Source of the DNA: JAGMDK01 sp023128695
GTDB taxonomy: Bacteria; Planctomycetota; Phycisphaerae; UBA1845; Fen-1342
DNA length: 31,741 bases
Direction: 5' to 3'
Assembly: GCA_030628805.1 (NCBI GenBank)
Contig: DAOVQG010000016.1
Span: 1 to 31,741, forward strand
Shown here: in pieces, positions 8,529-17,416 of the stretch
Layout: the number at the start of each line of letters is the position of its first letter
How positions within the stretch are numbered: position 1 is the stretch's first letter
Notes under the pieces: generated by a model
What the model was told of the DNA's origin: nothing
The model's input: the letters and a program-made list of their open reading frames with translations, nothing else
Databases searched by the model: none
Position numbers and translations under genes: made by a program

Positions 8529-8978
8529 TCTCGTTCCTCCTGCCCTAACAGGCACTGGTATACAGAGTCCGCCAGCCCGAGAAAGGATCGTTTTGCCCCG
8601 GCACTTCCCATTTACCGGACTTCTGAGCGCTATCCTAGCCAAAGGTGGTGCCCGACTACAAGCGAAAACGTGTATTCCACCATGATTTCCGCTTGTTTCC
8701 CTGGTTGATTCCGTCAACCTCCCTGTATCCACCTCCGGAACGAGGATTCAGCGGACCTTTTCGGGCGGTATGAGGGGCCGGCACAATCGACGCCGAATAC
8801 AGTTTTCGTGAACCACAGGTCTACCGCAATGTCCAGTTCGCAGTAACATGGGTGATCGTGAAAGTCACCGAAGGTCGCGGGACGCCAAAGCAGCCGCCGA
8901 CCGTTTCCCTTCTCTCCAGGGCGGCACGGGATCAGGATAACGCGTCTCTGACCAACTACTTTTCGGTCGCATTTGACC
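8529..8978. other. Divergent intergenic region between the RHS gene and the antiporter
   Basis: About 450 bases without a convincing gene. The RHS ribosome site (AGGAGG on the minus strand, 8535-8540) and a possible minus-strand promoter (8632-8661) lie in its left part. No palindromic repeat of the families found elsewhere is seen, and no promoter for the antiporter stands out. An 88-codon minus-strand frame at 8714-8980 has no recognisable features and is not called. Confidence 0.6.
8632..8661 (-). promoter_or_regulatory. Possible sigma-70 promoter of the RHS gene
   Basis: On the minus strand TTGTAG (8656-8661) and TAGGAT (8632-8637) are 18 bases apart, about 100 bases upstream of the RHS start. 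The match is partial and such matches arise by chance, so this is a weak call. Confidence 0.25.
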
Positions 8979-11486
8979 ATGATCCTGCGCTACGTCGACA
9001 TCCTTGCCGCGGCCCAGGCCGCCTCGCACGGCATTGTTACGCAGGTCGGCACCACCTTTGCTCTATTACTACTGGCCGCGGCGGTGTTGGCGTTCTGTAA
9101 GCGCACCAAGCTGCCCTTCACCGTCATGCTCGTGCTGGTCGGCGTGGCCCTGGCGCATTTGGCCGGGTGGGGTCCAGCATTTCTGCGAACCTTTGCGAAC
9201 TTCCGCATATCGCCGGAGGTCATCCTCTTTGTCTTCCTGCCCACGCTGATCTTCGAATCCGCGTTCAACCTTGAAGCGCGGCGGCTGCAACACAATTTGC
9301 TGCCGGTGCTCACGCTGGCGATCCCCGGGCTCCTGCTGTCCACGGCGATCATCGGCGCGATTGTCGCGGCGCTGGCAGATATCCCGCTGGCGGCGGCGCT
9401 GCTGCTGGGTGCCATTCTCAGCGCCACCGACCCGGTTGCCGTCATCTCACTGTTCAAGGAGCTGGGCGCGCCCAAACGCCTGACCGTGCTGGTCGAAGGC
9501 GAAAGCCTGTTCAACGACGCGACCTCGCTCGTGCTGGCCGGGATTTTGGTCGAGGCCGTAAGACACGGCCCGAGCTCCGCCACGGCCTTCCACGGCGTGC
9601 TCGAGTTCCTCGTAGTGTTCTTCGGCGGAGCCCTCGTGGGGCTCGTGCTGGCGGGGGTGTTCGGCTTTGTGCTCGGGAAAGTCAAACGCGATCCCTTCAT
9701 CGCCATCTCGCTGACAACCATCCTCGCATATGCATCCTTTCTGATCGCCGAGCACGTGCTGCACGTCAGCGGGGTGATGGCGACCGTCATGGCGGGACTC
9801 CTGATGGGTGGTTGGGGTCGGACGAAGATAGCCCCGTCCGTGGCGGGCTATCTGCACGACCTATGGGAGTTTCTCGCTTATGTCGCCAACGCACTGATCT
9901 TTCTACTAGTCGGACTGAGTGTAGTCCTGAGCGAACTGTGGAGCGCCATCGGCGTGCTGGCTTGTACCGTCTTGGCAATGCTGGTGTCACGGGCGGCCGT
10001 CGTGTTCGGCCTGGTGCCGCTGGCGGGCCGGTTCTCCGAGCCGGTCGAGCGGCGCTACCAGGCGGTCATGTACTGGGGCGGTCTGCGGGGCGCGATCGCG
10101 CTGGCTATTGCATTGCAACTTCCGGAGGGCTTCGCGTACCGGGAGACATTCATCGCGGTGGTCTCCGGGGCGGTGCTGTTCACATTGCTCGTCCAGGGGC
10201 TTTCGATCGAGACGCTGGTGCATCGGCTGGGGCTGGACAAGCCGCCGCCGTCCGACGCGCTGGCGCGTGTGGAGGGCTTGATCACCGCCAAGCAGAAGGC
10301 GCTGGACCGGATCCCGGACCTCCAGGCCGGCGGACTCTTCTCCCCGCGCATCGCCGACTTGATGAAGGACCGCTGCGAGCGCGAGATGGACGATCTGCTC
10401 GGCCGGATGAAGATCATCTGCAACGAGCAGCTTGATCCGGAACATGAGCGCCGGGTTATTTACCTGCGCTGCTTCGCCCAGGAAAAAGCCGCTTACTTTG
10501 AGCTGTTCAGCAGGCGGCACATCTCGGAGCGGACCTACCGAAACCTGGCTTTTTCACTCGAGTTACAGACCGAGGCCATGCGGCACCAGGGCCGGCTGCT
10601 CCGCGGCACCTTGCTCACCCCGCGAAGACGTCAAATCTATGAAGCCGTGCCGCGGGCATTGGAAGTGCTGCCCGGCTGCGGAGGCTTGGCGCGTCGGCTG
10701 CGCGCCGAGCGCACTGCCCGTGAATACGAGCGGGCCTGGAGTCGCCACTGGACTTGCGCCCGCGTACTGACCTACCTCGACGAGATGCCGCCGATCGGGC
10801 GGCGCCACGCGGAGATCGTCGGGGAGGTGTGTGCGCAATACGAGAGCTGGCTTATGGCGGCGCGCGCGCGTCTGGACAACACCGCCGCGCAGTTTCCCGA
10901 GTTTGTTCGGGCCATGCAAAAGCAGTTGGCTGAGCGGTTGGTTGTCCATACGCAGCGGGAAGCCATCCACGACGAGGTCGCCGCGGGGATGATTCCGGCC
11001 GGCGTGGCTGAAAAGTTGTTGCAGCTCGACGAGCGAATCCCCGAACGGTGGCAGGACACCTTGCTCGAGCTGCACGTCGATCCGGCGGAGCTTTTGCGAA
11101 AAGTGCCACTCTTTCAGGACACGCCGCCCGAGGAATTCGCGCGGGTGGCTGCCCTGCTGCGCGAGCGCACCACGCCCTCCGGCGAAATCATAATCCGCCA
11201 GGGTGAAATGGGTGACTCGTTGTTCTTGATCGCGCGCGGCGTGGTGCGCGTCGTAAGGGAGCACGATGGCGGCTCCAAGGATCTGGCGACATTCGTCGCC
11301 GGCGAGTTTTTTGGCGAGGTCGCGCTGTTGAGCGGTTCACCACGCAGCGCGACCTGCCGCACGGTAACGCCTTGCGCGCTCTATGAGTTACGTAAAGAGG
11401 ATCTGGATGAAGTCTGCGCCGTCTGCCCGACAATGCGCCGCGCACTCGAACAAGCGGCTCGCGAGCATCAGGCCGGCAACGCGTAG
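8979..11486 (+). CDS. CPA1-type Na+/H+ antiporter with C-terminal cyclic-nucleotide-binding domain
   Basis: About 835 residues from ATG 8979; TTG at 8973 is an alternative and no clear ribosome site is visible. Residues about 1-410 form the multi-helix Na+/H+ exchanger membrane domain, with the family signatures 'FLPTLIFESAF', 'SATDPVAVISLF' and 'EGESLFNDATSLVL'. A helical cytosolic region (about 420-700) follows. Residues about 705-820 form a cNMP-binding/Crp-like domain with the phosphate-cassette-like stretch 'GEFFGEVALLSGSPRSATC', which keeps the conserved Glu and Arg. The layout resembles plant SOS1-like exchangers, much longer than plain NhaP (about 400-550 residues). Expected role: proton-driven export of Na+ (or K+) across the inner membrane, with gating by a nucleotide or another ligand. 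It is a single gene, not clearly in an operon. Confidence 0.9.
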   Translation: MILRYVDILAAAQAASHGIVTQVGTTFALLLLAAAVLAFCKRTKLPFTVMLVLVGVALAHLAGWGPAFLRTFANFRISPEVILFVFLPTLIFESAFNLEARRLQHNLLPVLTLAIPGLLLSTAIIGAIVAALADIPLAAALLLGAILSATDPVAVISLFKELGAPKRLTVLVEGESLFNDATSLVLAGILVEAVRHGPSSATAFHGVLEFLVVFFGGALVGLVLAGVFGFVLGKVKRDPFIAISLTTILAYASFLIAEHVLHVSGVMATVMAGLLMGGWGRTKIAPSVAGYLHDLWEFLAYVANALIFLLVGLSVVLSELWSAIGVLACTVLAMLVSRAAVVFGLVPLAGRFSEPVERRYQAVMYWGGLRGAIALAIALQLPEGFAYRETFIAVVSGAVLFTLLVQGLSIETLVHRLGLDKPPPSDALARVEGLITAKQKALDRIPDLQAGGLFSPRIADLMKDRCEREMDDLLGRMKIICNEQLDPEHERRVIYLRCFAQEKAAYFELFSRRHISERTYRNLAFSLELQTEAMRHQGRLLRGTLLTPRRRQIYEAVPRALEVLPGCGGLARRLRAERTAREYERAWSRHWTCARVLTYLDEMPPIGRRHAEIVGEVCAQYESWLMAARARLDNTAAQFPEFVRAMQKQLAERLVVHTQREAIHDEVAAGMIPAGVAEKLLQLDERIPERWQDTLLELHVDPAELLRKVPLFQDTPPEEFARVAALLRERTTPSGEIIIRQGEMGDSLFLIARGVVRVVREHDGGSKDLATFVAGEFFGEVALLSGSPRSATCRTVTPCALYELRKEDLDEVCAVCPTMRRALEQAAREHQAGNA

Positions 11487-11560
11487 CGCCGAGCTGTAGA
11501 CTTGTGGATACGTGGATACCCGGAACGACTGTGCGCATATACAATCCTGTGCCCGCTATT

Positions 11561-11651
11561 TACGGCCGGTGCGGAGCCCGGCCGCTACATTCTCTTGTGG
11601 CACCGGCTTCCAGCCGGTGATAATCCCACCGGCAAGATGCCGGTGCCACAC
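11561..11651. repeat. Palindromic repeats, families B and C
   Basis: Family B: GGCCGGTGCGGAGCCCGGCC at 11564-11583, then GCTACA. Family C: GTGGCACCGGCTTCCAGCC at 11598-11616 and, after a short spacer, CACCGGCAAGATGCCGGTG (11627-11645) followed by CCAC. Each is a self-complementary hairpin with a 3-base loop, and the pair is bordered by GTGGCAC and GTGCCAC. The same families recur at 16428-16530 and 21098-21230. Confidence 0.8.
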
Positions 11652-11725
11652 ATTTCGGCCGGCACTTGTTGTTGCGGCGGACTGACAGGAGTGCTGGAGC
11701 GCACTGAGCGCGCGCTCCCAACGAC

Positions 11726-11998
11726 ATGACACGCAATACGCAAGCCAGGTTGTTTCGGCGTTTCGCCGCGGTGGGCGCTGTGTTTGTGTTCATCATCCTC
11801 CTGGGCTCCGTGGGGTACTGGCTGATTACAGGAATGCACAATTCCCTGCTGAATTGCGCATATATGACCATAATTACGATCACGACCGTCGGCTTTGGAG
11901 AAGTCATCGACCTCTCTGACAACCCCGATGGACGGGCATTCCACACACCCCAAACATGCAAAAACCCCCGGGAAAACCGGGGCTTTCTCGCGCACTGA
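11726..11998 (+). pseudogene. Truncated two-TM potassium channel (N-terminal remnant)
   Basis: Residues 1-75 read as the start of a small ion-channel/TrkA-type K+ channel: a basic N-terminus, TM1 'GAVFVFIILLGSVGYWLI', a pore helix and the selectivity filter 'TTVGFGE' ('YMTIITITTVGFGEVIDLSD'). Homology ends near 11940 after 'NPDGRAF', where TM2 and the cytosolic RCK/TrkA-N domain should follow. Instead the frame passes through the tRNA terminator to a stop at 11998. No remaining part is found in the other frames downstream. It is therefore a gene remnant, broken 20 bases from the terminator and about 75 bases from the tRNA 3' end. Confidence 0.75.
11960..11983 (-). terminator. Rho-independent terminator of the tRNA gene
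   Basis: On the minus strand a stem CCCCGG / CCGGGG (+ strand 11966-11971 and 11977-11982) with a 5-base loop is followed by TTTTT (complement of A at 11960-11964). It lies 32 bases past the tRNA 3' end. In the other direction it ends in CTTTCT, so it might also act weakly on the channel remnant. Confidence 0.8.
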
Positions 11999-12014
11999 CG
12001 TGCAACAAAACGAA

Positions 12015-12088
<74 letters not shown>

Positions 12089-12294
12089 GGCGTGACGCGG
12101 CAACCCGCGCGGGGCGTGCCGCCTCGCCGCTAATGACATCTTAAACGCCTGGCCGCTGAAGGTGAAGTGGCCCGGGCAGTGTTGCCGCGGCAAGACCCCA
12201 GCAGTAAATTGGCGCGCAGGGTAAGCATGTTGGAGCGATACGTGTGACGCAGAGGCGCGCCCGCGGGTTTTGGTGATAACAAGGAGCCAAGGCG

Positions 12295-13263
12295 ATGAAA
12301 CTGGGTGTGATGGCGGCCGCTCTGGGGGGCCTGGAGTGGGAAAAGGCACTGGACTACTGCCAGCAGGTCGGGCTCGAAGCAATCGAACTGCCGGTCGGCT
12401 GCTACCCGGGCACGCCGTGGTGGGACCCGACCGAGGTGCTCAAGAGCAAGGCGGAGCAGAGGCGAATTGTCGAGGATTGCCGCTCCCGCGGGCTTGAGAT
12501 CATCGGACTGGCCGTGCACGGCAATCCCGTCCATCCCGAGCGGAACCTCGCCCAGGCGCATGCCCGCGCCCACGACATCGCCGTCCGGCTGGCGCCGAAG
12601 CTGGGCACGAACGTGGTGATCAACTTCTCCGGCTGTCCCGGCGGTAGCCCGAATGACAAGACGCCGAACTGGGTCACCTGCCCCTGGCCGCCGGACTTCG
12701 AGGCCATCCTGGACTATCAGTGGAACAAGGTGCTGATACCTTTTTGGACCAAAAAGAATGCGGCGGCAGCCAAGGAGGGCGTCAAGATCGCCTTCGAGGC
12801 GCACCCCGGCTTCTGCGTCTACAACACCGAGACGCTCCTGCGGCTGCGGAAGGCGTGCGGGAAGCAGATCGGCGCGAATCTCGACCCCTCGCACTTCTTC
12901 TGGCAGGGCAGCGACCCGGTCGAGGCCGCCCGCGTGCTGGGCGACGCCAAGTGCATCTTCCACGTCCACGGCAAGGACACCGCCATCGACCCCCACAACA
13001 CCAGGATCAACGGCACGCTCGACACCAAGAACTACGGCGACCTCGATAACAGAAGCTGGGTCTTCCGCACCTGCGGCTACGGCCACGGGGACGATTTCTG
13101 GAAGCCGTTCATCAGCATGTTGAGAATGAAGGGCTACAACGGCGTGATCAGCATCGAGCACGAAGACTCATTGATGAGCGTGCGCGAAGGGTTCGAGAAA
13201 GCGGTCGCCTACCTGCGATCGATCCTGATCAAGGAAAAAGCCGGAGCGGCATGGTGGTTCTAA
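12295..13263 (+). CDS. Sugar phosphate isomerase/epimerase-like TIM-barrel protein
   Basis: A 322-residue protein of the xylose isomerase-like TIM-barrel superfamily (AP-endonuclease family 2 fold). ATG 12295 is preceded by AAGGAG (12281-12286, spacing 8). The expected divalent-metal ligands are visible: E168 ('FEAHPG'), D197 ('NLDPSHFFWQG'), H223/H225 ('FHVHGKD') and E288 ('ISIEHED'). The N-terminal strand 'KLGVMAAALGG' and 'IELPVG' are typical of inositol/sugar catabolic isomerases and epimerases. There is no signal peptide, so it is cytosolic. It stands alone between the tRNA and a convergent kinase gene, so the substrate cannot be inferred from context. Confidence 0.88.
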   Translation: MKLGVMAAALGGLEWEKALDYCQQVGLEAIELPVGCYPGTPWWDPTEVLKSKAEQRRIVEDCRSRGLEIIGLAVHGNPVHPERNLAQAHARAHDIAVRLAPKLGTNVVINFSGCPGGSPNDKTPNWVTCPWPPDFEAILDYQWNKVLIPFWTKKNAAAAKEGVKIAFEAHPGFCVYNTETLLRLRKACGKQIGANLDPSHFFWQGSDPVEAARVLGDAKCIFHVHGKDTAIDPHNTRINGTLDTKNYGDLDNRSWVFRTCGYGHGDDFWKPFISMLRMKGYNGVISIEHEDSLMSVREGFEKAVAYLRSILIKEKAGAAWWF

Positions 13264-13305
13264 AGGGTCTGAAACAACTGTGCCGATAATGAACCTGCCC
13301 GTCGG

Positions 13306-15735
13306 TCATCGGTCGATGAGTTTGTGGAGTTCCGCGCGGTATTGGGCGGCCTCCTCCGGCTTGCCCCAGGCTTCGTAGAGGTGGATGATTCTCTCCAGGG
13401 CCCGGCGTTGGGGATCATCATAGATCGTGTGGCCCTGTTCCGCGTCCGTGTAGCCGGCGAGCAGCAACGGTTCGGCCTCCTCAAACCGACCCTGACCAAC
13501 CATACATTCGCCCAGGATGCTCATCGTCTCGGCGAGCAACGCCTGGCCTGCGGGCAACGAGTCGCGGCACGCCTCCAGGCATTCACGTAGCAGCGGCTCC
13601 GCTTCGGCGAACCTTTGCTGCTTGATGAGCATGTCTCCCAAGCGGGCGAGCGTCGAGAGTGTCTCGGGATGCGCCGGGGGCAACGCCGCCCACCGAATCG
13701 CCAGCGCTTCGCGGAACAGCGGCTCGGCTTCCGAATACTTCCCTTGCCGGGACAGCAATTCCGCCAGGTTTGCCAGAGGGGCGGCCACTCCCCGATGCTC
13801 GTCGCCGAACAACTTGCGCCGCAGGGCGAGCGCCTCGCGCAACAGCGGCTCGGCCTCGGCGTAGTCGCCCTGCCGGCGTAGTAACCACGCCAGATTGTTC
13901 AGACTGGCGGCCACGGCCGTATGCTCATCGCCGAACGCCTTACGACGTATCGCCAACGCCTCGCGCTGCAACGGCTCGGCCCCGGCGTAATCGCCCTGCT
14001 GGCTGAGTGAGGCCGCCAGGTTGTTCAGGCTCTCGGCCACGAGCCGGTGTTCCGGGCCCAGCGCCGCGCGACGAATTTCCAACGCCGCGCGACACAGCGG
14101 CTCAGCGCCGGCGGCGTCGCCCTGGGCCAGCCGCAACATCGCCAGGTTATTCAAGCTGGCGGCTACCAGCGGATGCTTGTTGCCCAGTACCTTACGACGG
14201 ATCGCCAAAGCCTCGCGGTATAGCGGCTCGGCGCCGGCATAGTCGCCGATATTCCGCAGGAGCACGCCCAGGTTACCCAAAACCATGGCCACTATCGGAT
14301 GCTCATCGCCCAGTAGCCGGCGGCGCATCGCCAGTGCCTGACGAAACAGCCGTTCGGCCTCCGCATAGTCGCCCGTCATGTAGAGCAGGGTCGCCAGGTT
14401 GCCCAGGCTTTCGGCCACCTCTTCGTGCTCCGCGCCCCGCAACCGGCGGCGCAGCTCCAACGCCGCCCGGTGAAGCGACTCGGCCTCGGCGTAATCGCCT
14501 TTGACTTTCAGCAACACCGCCAGATTGTTCATGCTGTCGGCCACGTCCGCGTGCTCGTCGCCCAGCAGCTCGCGGCGGATCGCCAGCGCAGCGCGGTAGA
14601 ACTCCTCGGCCTCGGCGTAGTTACCTATGTCACGAAGCAACAAGGCCAAATAATTCAGGCTCTGAGCCACCGCCAAATGTTTGTCGCCCAGCTCTTGGCG
14701 GCGGATCTCCAACGCCGCCCGCAGGTGCGGCTCGGCCTCCTGATACAGTCCCAACCCCCGATACGTGTTGCCGATCACCAAGTGGACGGCGGCTTTCACG
14801 GTGGGCTGCTCGTCCAGGACCCCGGCGGCGATTTTTTGATCGGCGACGTCGAGGGCGTCTCGAACCCTGACCTCGCGGCCGAGGGCGTTCATCGGGTCCG
14901 CGGATGCGAGGATGTCCAGCAGGAATTGGTTGACGGCCTCGGCTTCGGCGGCTTTCCGTTCGGCTCTGGCCGCGTTGGCCTCGGCCAGTTCGCGCTGGGT
15001 TTTCTCGGCCGCGCGGGCCTGCTCGGAGGCCTGGTGGGCCGTTTCCGCCCGGTCGCGTTGCACGACGGTCTGGCCCCAGAAACTTAGCGAGGTGATGAAA
15101 CCCGCCGTGACGACGAACACAAACGCGGCGGCGACCAGGGCGGGGAATTTGTACCGCCGGAGTTGCTTACCCAGCACGTAGACGAGCGAATCACGTTTGG
15201 CTTCGATCGGCTCGCCGGCCAGATAGTGGCGAATGTCGCGGGCCAGTTCGCCGCCGGTTTGGTAACGGCGTTCGCGCTCCTTGGTGAGGCACTTCAGCAC
15301 GATCGTTTCGACTTCGTCGTTGATCTGTCGGCGGATCGTGCTCGGTTGGACCGGCTCGGCAGTCATAATCCGGTCCATCACCGCCCGCATGTTCCCGACC
15401 ACCTCATACGGGAATTGGCCCGTCAGCATCTGATAGAGGATCACGCCGAGCGAATAGACGTCGGTGCGGACGTCGATCTTACCGGGGTTGCCCTCGGCCT
15501 GCTCCGGCGAGGCCCACGGCAGCGAGCCGACGAATTGCCCCGTCATCGTCCGCAGCGAGGCTTCCGAGTCGCTCGCGGCAACTCTGGCCAGACCGAAGTC
15601 GAGGACGTATGGCTCCCCCTCGGCGTCGATGCGGATGTTACTCGGTTTCAAGTCGCGGTGGATGACGCCGCGTAGGTGGGCCGCGTTAACCGCGTCGCAA
15701 ATCTTGACAAATAACCGGAGCAGTTCGTTGATTGC
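13306..15735 (-). CDS. Kinase-TPR gene, C-terminal piece: kinase C-lobe, membrane helix, TPR array
   Basis: About 809 residues. The frame stays open upstream to a possible ATG at 15894, but residues before about 15735 come from the repeat and from the wrong frame of the kinase. It begins in the kinase C-lobe ('ELLRLFVKICDAVNAAHLRG'), with the catalytic loop 'HRDLKPSN' (about 15637-15660) and 'DFGLA' (about 15586-15600). It then has a transmembrane helix (about 15090-15150, 'PALVAAAFVFVVTAGFI'), an alanine/glutamate-rich coiled coil, and about 12 kinesin-light-chain-like 42-residue TPRs ('NNLAxLL..GDYAEAEPLxREAL'). In the family the TPRs bind partner proteins and the kinase phosphorylates Ser/Thr. 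It lies downstream of the ECF sigma gene, an arrangement common in Planctomycetes. Confidence 0.85.
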   Translation of the reverse strand, partial: AINELLRLFVKICDAVNAAHLRGVIHRDLKPSNIRIDAEGEPYVLDFGLARVAASDSEASLRTMTGQFVGSLPWASPEQAEGNPGKIDVRTDVYSLGVILYQMLTGQFPYEVVGNMRAVMDRIMTAEPVQPSTIRRQINDEVETIVLKCLTKERERRYQTGGELARDIRHYLAGEPIEAKRDSLVYVLGKQLRRYKFPALVAAAFVFVVTAGFITSLSFWGQTVVQRDRAETAHQASEQARAAEKTQRELAEANAARAERKAAEAEAVNQFLLDILASADPMNALGREVRVRDALDVADQKIAAGVLDEQPTVKAAVHLVIGNTYRGLGLYQEAEPHLRAALEIRRQELGDKHLAVAQSLNYLALLLRDIGNYAEAEEFYRAALAIRRELLGDEHADVADSMNNLAVLLKVKGDYAEAESLHRAALELRRRLRGAEHEEVAESLGNLATLLYMTGDYAEAERLFRQALAMRRRLLGDEHPIVAMVLGNLGVLLRNIGDYAGAEPLYREALAIRRKVLGNKHPLVAASLNNLAMLRLAQGDAAGAEPLCRAALEIRRAALGPEHRLVAESLNNLAASLSQQGDYAGAEPLQREALAIRRKAFGDEHTAVAASLNNLAWLLRRQGDYAEAEPLLREALALRRKLFGDEHRGVAAPLANLAELLSRQGKYSEAEPLFREALAIRWAALPPAHPETLSTLARLGDMLIKQQRFAEAEPLLRECLEACRDSLPAGQALLAETMSILGECMVGQGRFEEAEPLLLAGYTDAEQGHTIYDDPQRRALERIIHLYEAWGKPEEAAQYRAELHKLIDR

Positions 15736-16384
15736 GGATTGCGGGCTGCGGATTGCGGATTGATTGCTCGTCCTCGCGCGATGGCGGGCTCGCAGTTGCC
15801 CTGAATCCACAATCCGCAATCCACAGGTCCAGTGGTTGGCCGTCGATGTAGTCCATCGTGTAGAAAAAATGGCCGGCGGCCTCGCCGCTGTCATGGATCG
15901 TGACGATGTTGGGGTGGTTGAGTTGGCCGAGGATGAATACCTCGCGGTCGAAGCGGGCTTTGTCCGCCGGTCCGGCGAAGGGGCCTTCCTTCATGACCTT
16001 GATCGCCACCTGGCGCTGAGTGGCCTTCTGGATGGCCCGATACACGACCCCTTGTCCGCCGCGCTGGATTTCCCCGGTGATTTCATATCCGGGGAATGAG
16101 TCTGAGAGCAACTCGCTCGCCTCGCCGAAATGATGCGATAACGTGGACGGGGGGCCGGAGCTGCTCGCTTCCAGCCCCTCTCGCACGGCACACTGGATCA
16201 GGGCCAGTTTCCTCAGGGCCTGCCCCAGCTCAGGCATCAGGTCCGAATGACCGGCGATGACCTGTTCATCCGTTAGCGCTTCGCCCGAGGTTCGGCGGCG
16301 CACGCAATCATCGATCACCCCCTGCAATCGCCGCGTCCGCTCATCTTCTCCATCGTCGGACAGAGTCTTGGTGGGAGAGTCCAT
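15686..16384 (-). CDS. Kinase-TPR gene, N-terminal piece: kinase N-lobe
   Basis: ATG 16384 has a very strong ribosome site (AGGAGGAG complement at 16391-16400). Residues 1-95 are acidic and helical. The kinase N-lobe follows: glycine loop 'GEIQRGGQGVVYRA' (about 101-114), catalytic Lys in 'VAIKVM' (about 129), and 'HPNIVTIHDSGEA', ending in the hinge 'TMDYIDGQPLDLW' (about 176-188). It then enters the palindromic repeat 15730-15824 and ends out of frame at 15686. The rest of the kinase continues in another frame (13306-15735). As it stands this piece alone lacks the catalytic loop, so the kinase is either broken or mis-assembled at the repeat. Confidence 0.8.
   Translation of the reverse strand: MDSPTKTLSDDGEDERTRRLQGVIDDCVRRRTSGEALTDEQVIAGHSDLMPELGQALRKLALIQCAVREGLEASSSGPPSTLSHHFGEASELLSDSFPGYEITGEIQRGGQGVVYRAIQKATQRQVAIKVMKEGPFAGPADKARFDREVFILGQLNHPNIVTIHDSGEAAGHFFYTMDYIDGQPLDLWIADCGFRATASPPSREDEQSIRNPQPAIRNQRTAPVICQDLRRG
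15730..15824. repeat. Palindromic repeat (family J) inserted in the kinase domain
   Basis: Multiple copies of the word ATTGCGGATTG occur on one side (about 15730-15762), and their complement AATCCACAATCCGCAATCC lies at 15804-15822, giving an imperfect inverted repeat with a roughly 40-base middle. It sits in the linker between kinase helices D and E and shifts the frame: the incoming and outgoing kinase frames differ by +1. No other copy is seen in the window. Confidence 0.75.
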
Positions 16385-16427
16385 GAGCTATCTCCTCCTC
16401 TGTCTATCATTCCGCCGCACAACTCCT

Positions 16428-16530
16428 GTAGCGGCCGGGCCCCGTACCGGCCGTTGTTCTTGGCGAGCCTGTTCCCGTGTTCTACGGCCGGCACGGGGGC
16501 CGGCCGCTACATGACTTTTGCGGCGGACTG
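16428..16530. repeat. Family B palindromes and a 'TTTTGCGGCGGACTG' word between sigma and kinase genes
   Basis: GTAGCGGCCGGGCCCCGTAC at 16428-16447 continues to CCGGCCG. After a spacer, ACGGCCGGCACGGGGGCCGG at 16484-16503 continues to CCGCTACA, giving an inverted pair. It ends in CATGACTTTTGCGGCGGACTG (about 16510-16530), a word that returns in both orientations at 18803-18860. It lies inside the putative sigma-kinase operon. Confidence 0.75.
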
Positions 16531-16556
16531 CTTTGGTGCGCCAGAGCCGCCGGCGA

Positions 16557-17189
16557 TCACGCTTTTCGGCTCTGGAACCTGGATGCGTCCCCGAGGACCT
16601 CGGAGAGTTGTTGCAAACCGCGTTCGCAGAGCTTCCCCACGGCCCCCACGCTGCGCCCCATCCGCCTGGCCGTCTCCGCTGCTGACAAACCCTCGATATA
16701 TCGATAGCGCAGTGCCGTCCGGTAGTCCGCGTCCAGTTTGACCAGCGCGTCTTGAATGGCGGCCGCGAGTTCGTGGTTCGCCGCCGAACGGCTCGGCGTG
16801 CGCTCGTGAACCGCGGCTTGCTCCAGCAGCGCGACGATCGACGAGGCATCGCCTTGTTCCGGACGTTCATGCGCCCTTTTCCCCCCGCCGCGCTTGGCCG
16901 CCCGCTGGGCCCGAACGGCGTCAATCAGCTTTCGCTCGGCAATCTTCAGGAGCCACTTGAAAAAGGAGCTTTTGCTTTGGGGCTCGAAGGTACTCAGCTC
17001 GCGGACCACGACGACGTATGCTTCTTGACAAACGTCTTCGGCGGCGAGCACGCCGCGCAGCTCGGGGGGGATTTTCTGCTCGAGCACCGCGGCAATCCGG
17101 TCGTGGTGCAGCAGAAGTAGCTGGTGGATCGCGAGTTGATCCCCCGCGCTGGCCAGCGCAACCAATTCCTCTTCGGATTGTCGGCTCAC
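16557..17189 (-). CDS. ECF-family RNA polymerase sigma factor
   Basis: About 210 residues from GTG 17189. This start gives a normal ECF length; the open frame continues upstream to 17594 but that part is composition noise overlapping the opposite gene. Region 2 is seen as 'AAEDVCQEAYVVVVRELSTF' with the following 'FFKWLLKIAERKLIDAVRA'. Region 4 is seen as 'LDADYRTALRYRYIEGLSAA' and the helix-turn-helix 'ETARRMGRSVGAVGKLCERG'. It would direct RNA polymerase to a dedicated promoter set. The next gene on the same strand encodes a membrane Ser/Thr kinase with TPRs; in Planctomycetes such ECF-kinase pairs are frequent and the kinase is thought to control the sigma factor. No anti-sigma gene is seen. 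Confidence 0.88.
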   Translation of the reverse strand: MSRQSEEELVALASAGDQLAIHQLLLLHHDRIAAVLEQKIPPELRGVLAAEDVCQEAYVVVVRELSTFEPQSKSSFFKWLLKIAERKLIDAVRAQRAAKRGGGKRAHERPEQGDASSIVALLEQAAVHERTPSRSAANHELAAAIQDALVKLDADYRTALRYRYIEGLSAAETARRMGRSVGAVGKLCERGLQQLSEVLGDASRFQSRKA

Positions 17190-17416
17190 GTTCGCACCCC
17201 CAGGAGACCGTCCAAGTAAGATGGTTTTGTTGAACCTAACCTGCCACAAACACGCCCGCAGTGTATCATGGCTGTCAACAAGGAAAATCATGATCCGCGG
17301 TTTTCGGAGGGGCCGGTTCCGGGTACCTTGAGGTGGCTCGCTGATGGGGCTGCTGGCGTCCGGCCGGGATGGCCTGCCAACACCCCGTACCCGGCGGGCA
17401 CCGAGGAGGCCGTAAA

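Noticed and set aside
8714..8980. 88-codon minus-strand frame upstream of the RHS gene
   Set aside because: No ribosome site, no recognisable domain and an unusual start; no support beyond being open.
11502..11729. 75-codon frame between the antiporter and channel remnant
   Set aside because: Consists of palindrome family B and C sequence.
12130..13161. 343-codon minus-strand frame
   Set aside because: Shadow of the isomerase gene, which carries its metal ligands and ribosome site on the + strand.
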